From assembly GCF_013368755.1 (NCBI RefSeq), contig NC_049563.1, forward strand, positions 4,092,001-4,156,000: 64,000 nt of DNA. Direction: 5' to 3'. The notes beneath the pieces were generated by a model. That model saw nothing but the letters and a program-made list of their open reading frames with translations, had not been told where the DNA came from and did not search any database. Position numbers and translations under genes: made by a program. The DNA comes from Talaromyces rugulosus (lineage: Eukaryota; Ascomycota; Eurotiomycetes; Eurotiales; Trichocomaceae). Below, piece after piece: positions 56,728 to 64,000 of this stretch (position 1 is its first letter; each line of letters starts with the position of its first letter).

Positions 56728-59700
56728 ATGGCAGGTACCCCGCTAGACAGCTCCAGCACCAGCACCCCGCCTGGTGCTGTATCACCGGAAGATTCCACAC
56801 GAATGCACGGCGAGTATCTGGAAGACACAGAATCCGAAAGCACAAGGAAACGTCCTCGCCTTGACCGCGGCAGAGTTTCTGGTGAGGCAATGTCGACCGA
56901 AGGAGCATCGCCTGTCCCTCAAGCCGCCTCTCCCAAGACGCCAGACCGCAACGACCGTCCGTCTGTACAGCGCCCATCAAGCCGTGTCACGATCAATATG
57001 AAATCACCCTCTCAAGCCATGGCTTCCACCCAAGATTTGCTCCTAACCGGTGGGCTCCCCGAACGGGAAGATGAGACGCAGCCAGAAGTCGCAAATACTC
57101 CAACAACACCCACCGAAGATGCCACCATGGCTGGAGCTCATTCTTCCACCGCTATTTCAATCACATCGTCGCCCGCACAAAGCCCCGAGATCGAGGTGGC
57201 TGATCTGGAGGATATGGATCAGGATCCGAATACATCACAATGGCGCCCATTGGGGGAGGCTCTCCGCGAGCAGAATACAACAGGCGTAGTTGAGGTCCAC
57301 GAACCATTTTCACTGGCAGACCAGTTCCCAAAGTTACGTGGAAACCCTGACCTGAGAGAGTCTCTAGAGGAGACTGTGAACATGATTGAGAAAGGTAGGC
57401 AGGCCCCCTTGTTAGTATTCTCTGAAATGCTCACGAGACATCAGGTCATCCTCAGGATATGATGCTCTTCAGTGCGGTCAAACAATGGCTAGATTTATGT
57501 GCTGAAAATTTATCACAACTTACCCTGGATTCCATCCAAGATGACCGAGAATTCTGGGAAGAATTGCCTACGATAGTCGAAGGATTGCTGCGTAGAGCAG
57601 TGAATTTCCAAACAAACCAAACCCAGGGCATGTGGCAGTATTTGGAAGAGTTTTTTCTTGATTTCGGAAATCTTGCTGTTCACATGCTGCATCTCGACAT
57701 AGGCTATCTCACACTGGTTTGCCAGGACCCAGACATACAGCCCCAAGACACTCTCAGCAGACCGTACTTGCAATCTTTAGCTTGGACTCTTCAAATCTCC
57801 AGCATTCCATTCTTTCGCGCCCTGACACGAATCAACCACTCCAAAGTCGCAAACCTCATTGCTCGGATCAATGATCACATCGCTGATGCCCCTACCAATA
57901 TTCTGCCACGGCTTTCAGAGTATATGTTGTTGGTATTCGAGCTTCTTCCAAAACTCCCCCATCTAGCGCCAGCCTTGGCTTCTGCGTTAGCCGTTGCATC
58001 GAACTTGGTTGAGTCCCGCAATGAACGTCGTAACCATGGTGCCGATGAAGAGTTACTGGATACTCCCGTCACCAACCGGGCCATCAAGAACTCCTACTCC
58101 CTTTTCCGTACGGTCAACGAGAAATATCAACAGGCTGTTTCGAAAAAAGCGTCTTGGGTTACTTCTGACGTCAGTGAGAACCTTTCTCGCTCTATCGGCC
58201 TTGCTTTTCGCATATACTGTGATTGGGATCCTACTTTTGCCGCCAAACTAGCACAAGATCTATCCCTCGATTTACCCGAAACTTCGAATGATGACTACTC
58301 TGTAATCGTCTTTTATGGTTGGAAGTTCGGCTCCTTAAAAAGACACATTATGGACGGGCGTATGGAGCTCCGAGTGTGGGGCGTGGAATCCATGCAGATC
58401 GAACTTGTCAGCATCTGGCGGCAGAACATCCAGGGCAATCCGGAAGGAATTGAATCCCCGGTTGTGCAATATCTTTTGAAGTTTCTGCGGGACATTCGTA
58501 TTATCGATTATATTGTCGGGGTAGGATCACATCCTCAGCTGATAAGCCGCAGTGGGAACATTGTCGGCTTCTTTGTGGTGACAAACACCTACACCAATGC
58601 CGATACCGACACTATCTGGAAAGCTATCACAGATAGCCAGGACCAGAGGACCATTGGGGAGGTGTTGACACTGCTTAGCCGTACCATCACAATGCATACG
58701 TCCTCCTCCACTGGTCTTCTCTACTTGTCCTCCAAGCTCCTTGAATTTTCTCTCAGCCGATTTGACCCTCGTGTCATTGAGTTTTGTGATCTTCTTTTCA
58801 AAACAATGAGAGAAAAGTACGAAGAGCGTCATCGCAGTGACTTTTCAGAGACCACGTACATCGATTCGACTCCATTGCGTTTGTGCGTGCGCTTGATACG
58901 AGAGTCAAACTCTTGTCACGACATTAGCGACGAACTCAAAGTTACGCTCCAGAGATTTGCGGGCAATCAATTACAACAATTCTTGCATTTTGGAATGAGC
59001 GAGCCTGATAAACGAGATGTCTACGAGCAATGCATTGAAGACATTGGCCAGAAGAACGAATTCGCCTCCGGAAGCATCCAAGCTTTGAATGCACTGATTC
59101 CAATGGGGTTTGACTCTCAAGAAATTCGAAAACTGGCCACGGACTATGACTTAACGGCACTAATTGTTTCGGAGTTCACACATTTTTGGGACAATATCAC
59201 AGAATTCACCGATCGATTCTCGCAAAATGCGCTATTATCCCGTGTCCACTTTCTTGGTCGTATGATCGACAAGATACCAGACAAGATAACACCGGAGCTT
59301 AGTGATGTTCTTTGGACAAAGGTATTCATGACAGGCAACATAGACCTTGCAAGGGGTTTTGTGTGGGATATGTTATGCCGAGTCACAAAGCATTGTATAG
59401 CGCAAAACCCTTTCATAGAACGGTGTCTCCATGAGTATTTACCAAAAGTGTCGCCTGAAAACTACTCACCCGAGATTGCCTCATTTGCTGAACACGCAGT
59501 TCACTATGAGATTCGCTTCAACCCTCCACCTATCACTGGCGAGAACGAAATTATTGCATTGCCAGGAATGGAGCGAATTTGGGAGTTCATTTTGACCGCT
59601 CCTCCAAACACTATTGAAGGAAGAGCAACTCATTTTGCGATTGAGGCCTACTTAGACCTCCCGCTCATACGTAGGGCGCCAGCATCAGCGGCTGAAGCAA

Positions 59701-62700
59701 CGCACATTTCTCTAGTGGACCGCTGTGTTGAGCAAATCAAATCAGCGGCTACAAAGTTGAAATCCTTCGACGATGCGCCAGGCGGAGATGACAAAACGAT
59801 GGTGACTGCTGCAGACGAACAAGAAATTCTCTCCGCCGGCCTGAAGCTGAGCCGTTCTTTACTGTTCTTACAACAGCTTCTACAGGGTCTACGGTCTCGA
59901 CCGCAATACAGTCCACCACAAGGACCCCCGCCCGAGCTTCCCGAGCGTATTGGCAATGGAGACCCCGTTGATATTTCGTATCAATGTTTCAACGAGGCCA
60001 ATCATTCTAAAATCCGTGTTCTACGTATCGGCAGCCTTTGCACTGCAAGGGAATTGGTTGATCGCCTGGTTCGTGTTACCGGTTTTCGAAAGTTCAGTGT
60101 GATACATTCGGGACGGAAGATAAATTTGCTGGAAGATCCAAACGCAACCGTCGAAGATCTCGATATTAAGGCGCTTCTGATTATCCGAAAGATCCCCGAT
60201 GGCCCTGAGTTAGTGGCTGCTGGACGACGTCAATCACTCACTTTGGTTGACTCTGAGGTTCTCAAACACTTTGACGACCTCTATGATCTTCTTGGTCTCA
60301 AGGACAATTATGCACGCGAAATATATGATTTCCTCATAGTATTTCCGCCACAAGAACGTTCCCGGGAACTCGTGAGAGCGGAAAGCAATACAGAAGATGA
60401 GCTTTTTCCAATGGAGAAACCCTACAAACTCTTATATTCTGTGAAAGCGCTTTCTACGTGTTTGCGGGAAGAATCCCTTGAAGTGAGTTTAAATCAAATA
60501 TGTAAAAATTGACGGATGCTAATTCATTTATAAAGGCCGAACCTAAAGAATCCTTCATCAGCCACAGCGTCCAAGTGGTAATCAGTGCCTTGATTCGACC
60601 CAGCATGGCAGTGGAACTTGGTAACAATATGAACCTTGTATTTGCTTGTCATTTAATCGAATGTCTTTTGCTATGTCTTTCTGGTATGTTGGCTAGCAAT
60701 TTGTCGTTGGTAATTTACGCTAATTTTTCACCAGTGAAAACATCCAGCTCCCATACGATACCCAATGCAGAACCCTTGGTGAAGAGGCTCTTCTTCTTCA
60801 TCGATGCGGCCCAGAAAATCGACCAAAACCACTTCATGGACATCAACGTTCAAATACTTATATGCCAGTCCTTTTCCGTCCTCATAGAAGCATCTGTCTG
60901 CCAACAGAGCTTCTGGGAGGTGACCAAGCAACATACCCAATTTGGTACCTTGATATTTTCTCTGCTTCTGGAAGAGAAACGACCCTCGATCCGTCGTCAA
61001 ATTGCGGAGAAGATCAAAGTTATCTGCGGGTCCTCAAAGACCCAGAAAAAGACAGCAGCCACGGAAAGCGCTGATGAGGATGTTTCTACTCCAGAAAACT
61101 CTACAGTACTTGACATCATCGCCACTGTATGGGACGCTTTCGTTCAAAATATGCAGCTTTCAGTACAGTATGCAGATCAGTCCCAGGAATTCTTTTCTGT
61201 GGCACTTGTGGTTATCCGGTCAATTACTGAGAGATCCCCTTACGACATTGTATTTACCGAATACATTTCCCATTGGAGCGAGGTTATGTTGAGCCACAAG
61301 ACTCAAGAGGTACGTTTTTATACTTTTTTGAAGAGAAATAACATTAACAGTACTCGTAGTTTGTTGGGCGAGAGCCAGTTGATCATGTGATACTGGGATT
61401 TGCTCGTCTCATACGATGGTGCTTGGAGGTCGCGGAACGAACGGATACACAAGTGAACGCCACGTTAGTGAAAAAAGCTGCTCCTGATAATATCTATATT
61501 GATTATAGTCCTAGGGATTTCATCGAGAGTATGATCAACAACTATTTGTTCCCCGACTTGTCAGAACCTTCGGATACCGAAATCACTACACCGCGAATTC
61601 CCATCATGCACGAAGAGACCAGGGAAGAGTTATATCATATTCTTGTTTTGCTCTGCAAGCAAGTAGACAACTATGCCAAAGTTGTCGATTTGATGTCAGA
61701 TCTCATTCCTCATGGTATGCCTTCCATATTCCTCCCCTCCCCCCCAAATCGCTGCGTAAACTCTGCTAATAATGAATCACCTTAGATTACACATACAATA
61801 CAACGTGGGCAGTGGATAGGTTGAAGGCGATCCGATCACCCGAAGGCTACGCAGGGCTCAAGAACTTGTCAAACACTTGCTACCTCAACTCTCTATTTAC
61901 CCAACTCTTCATGAACGTACCATTTCGAGAATTTATGCTACAAGTCTCAGTGACCGAACCTGAAACGTCACAGAAACTTCTAGCAGAAACAAAAAAGATT
62001 TTCGGAAACATGCAAGAGACTTGGTGTAAATATGTCGATCCAGAAGGCGCTGTTGGGACAATTCGCACCTATGACAACGAACCGATTGACGTGACCATTC
62101 AGATGGATGTCGATGAGTTTTACAACCTCCTCTTCGATCGGTGGGAGGCGCAAATCTTAAACCCAGAAGACAAGAAAAGTTTTAGGGCATTCTACGGCGG
62201 ACAACTGGTTCAACAAATCAAGTCGAAGGAGTGTGAACACATTTCAGAGCGGCTTGAGCCATTTTCAGCAATTCAATGCGAGATCAAAGGGAAAGCAAAC
62301 TTGGAAGAAAGCCTGCAGGCATACGTGGAAGGGGAGATTATGCAAGGAGGTGTGTATCTCTCTGATCTGAAGATGGTGGTTTTGATGCTAATAATACATT
62401 TGCAAGACAATAAGTACTCGTGCACATCCTGTGGAAGGCACGTGGATGCGGTGAAACGGTGAGTAAACTTGTTTTTAATGTTACTTTTGAGTTCTTTTCC
62501 TGATTCCTTTTTAGGGCCTGTTTGAAAGATGTACCCGACAACCTCATCTTTCATCTGAAGCGCTTTGACTTTGACATGCTCACCATGCTGCGCAGTAAGA
62601 TCAATGATGAATTTCAGTTTCCAGAGAGAATCGACATGACTCCGTACAAAGTCGAATATCTTTCTGAATCTGACAGTCAACTTGAACCGGACATCTTTGA

Positions 62701-64000
62701 ATTAGTCGGCGTTCTCGTCCACAGTGGCACGGCTGAGTCAGGTCACTACTATAGCTACATTCGTGAACGTCCAGGAGCCGACTCGAGGAAGTCATGGGTT
62801 GAATTTAATGACGCCGATGTCAGCTCATTCGACCCGTCAAAAATCGCTGAGCAATGCTTTGGTGGATTAAATGATTCTCTGCACACGGCATCGATGGGAC
62901 AAACACGCTACGGAAAAGTTTGGAATGCTTACATGCTCTTCTACCAGCGTGTCTCCAGCATGGATTCGGCCACGAAGAGATATAAGCCCCCCACCAAGGA
63001 TACCCCGGTTCATGTGGACCTGCCTATTGATCTTGGCAATCACATCGCCATGGAAAATGAGCTCTTTATTCGCACATATTGTCTCCTAAGCCCTTACCAT
63101 GCCTCTTTCGTTCGTTACCTCCTCCGTTTATCGAGTGAACTTGTGTCTACAGGCGAGTCCAATAGCTCTAGCCTACAAAAAACGGCGATCTTCATCGCCA
63201 TGGATACCTTGGACCAATTGATATCGAGGAGTCGAGAGTTGCCGGAGCTTGATCGGATTTGGCCTGAATTCAACAGAGCCATATATGATACCCCTAAAGG
63301 AGCATATAGAATCATGCAGTGGATCGGCGAGAGAGATACAGGTCTGCGTAATTTGATTTTGAAGCCCCTGCAAGCATCAGTTCGAACCGTTTCCAAGAAA
63401 ATATTTGCGTCGGCACTTTCTAGGGTCGAAGACTTGTCCAGAGACGAAAATATGGATGAAACCGAACGAGACAAATGGGAATATCGGTATACTGGAGCCT
63501 GGGAAGAAATCATAGATATAATGAGCAATATGTGGCCCATTCTTCACACAGCAAGCCGTTCATGGGACGACTACTTTGAGCTTCTGTCAATTTTTACTTC
63601 GTTCAAGTCCCCCATGATTGATATCATGTTGGACCATGGATTTCTGATAAAATGCCTCGAGATCCTTTGGCTGGACAGCGAAGATTGCAAAGATCTTCGA
63701 AAGTATTATAACAACTATGTCCGACTTGTGGAGAGAGGCCGCAAATTCTCCCACCGAAAATTGATGGACTTGCTTGCTGATTTGCTCAAATTTATCGACT
63801 TCACGTTGTCACCTACCCCTGACGATCATTCTCGTCTCATAAAGGACGGCCGATACTCTTTGAATGAGACTGAAAGCTCTTTCATTTTTGATCTAGAACA
63901 CAGCAAGACTGGTGAACTTGTTCTTGTTAGGAAGATTCTTCAGCATCAAGTTAACCCCACTGCCAGCCACGCCATACTTCGACAGCTACTAGAGGCCGAA
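56728..64000 (+). CDS. Giant ubiquitin-specific protease (USP9X/24/34-like), 3' partial
   Basis: Deubiquitinating cysteine protease, peptidase family C19; about 2,290 residues are visible, and the frame is still open at the right edge. Predicted exons: 56728-57394, 57445-60482, from 60536, ~60737-61312, ~61358-61713, ~61785-62349, ~62407-62459, ~62515 on. A disordered Ser/Thr/Pro-rich N-terminus with KRPRLDRGR leads into a long helical-repeat region. Near 60000 there is a ubiquitin-like stretch (KFSVIHSGRKINLLEDPNAT). The catalytic domain has the Cys box GLKNLSNTCYLNSLFTQLF, a zinc-type pair CEHISERLEPF and SCTSCGRH, the QMDVDEFYNLLFDRWE segment, the His box LVHSGTAESGHYYSYIRE and WVEFNDADV. 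Cys, His and Asn/Asp are present, so it looks active. Substrate unknown; yeast has no close equivalent of this giant. Confidence 0.88.

Overview
The window is nuclear DNA of a filamentous ascomycete, most likely an Aspergillus- or Penicillium-type Eurotialean. The genes are short-intron fungal genes (introns of about 48-80 nt with GT..AG ends), several intron-rich. The families are typical of that group: Zn(II)2Cys6 and bZIP/DUF3425 regulators, a HAM1-like protein, pyrG, Pex8 and Ste14. No bacterial-style operon, plasmid, CRISPR array or intact transposon was seen.

The left half (about 1-24 kb) is accessory metabolism. A sugar-type MFS transporter, an FAD monooxygenase and a short-chain dehydrogenase occupy 1.06-6.75 kb; the last two share a divergent promoter. 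Next come a 14-TM drug-type MFS pump with palindromic CGG..CCG sites upstream, a Zn(II)2Cys6 regulator and a four-carbon acid sugar kinase (DUF1537). After the ER chaperone gene scj1 comes a one-strand set that looks like a small uncharacterised catabolic or detoxification cluster: bZIP regulator, tautomerase, alpha/beta hydrolase, second tautomerase, metallo-beta-lactamase-fold hydrolase (16.0-23.3 kb).

The middle (24-41 kb) holds a HAM1-like protein, an NAD-type malic enzyme with a possible alternative mitochondrial start, HMG-CoA synthase, a frameshifted cupin pseudogene, a disordered Ser/Pro-rich protein, the ribosome-biogenesis gene imp3 (four exons, two very short), an SDR, an intron-containing tRNA-Tyr and a degraded coding-like stretch.

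The right half (41-64 kb) is mostly conserved housekeeping: Dal5-family transporter, pyrG, MAPEG protein, MBOAT acyltransferase (DGAT1/ARE type), pfs2 (divergent from the acyltransferase), TMEM170-like membrane protein, pex8, ste14, and a giant ubiquitin-specific protease that runs off the right edge. Two genes here contain introns that are multiples of three and free of stop codons, so retention would give longer proteins.

Exon boundaries are from reading splice sites and checking frame; they are predictions. No similarity search was run; family names rest on recognised motifs.
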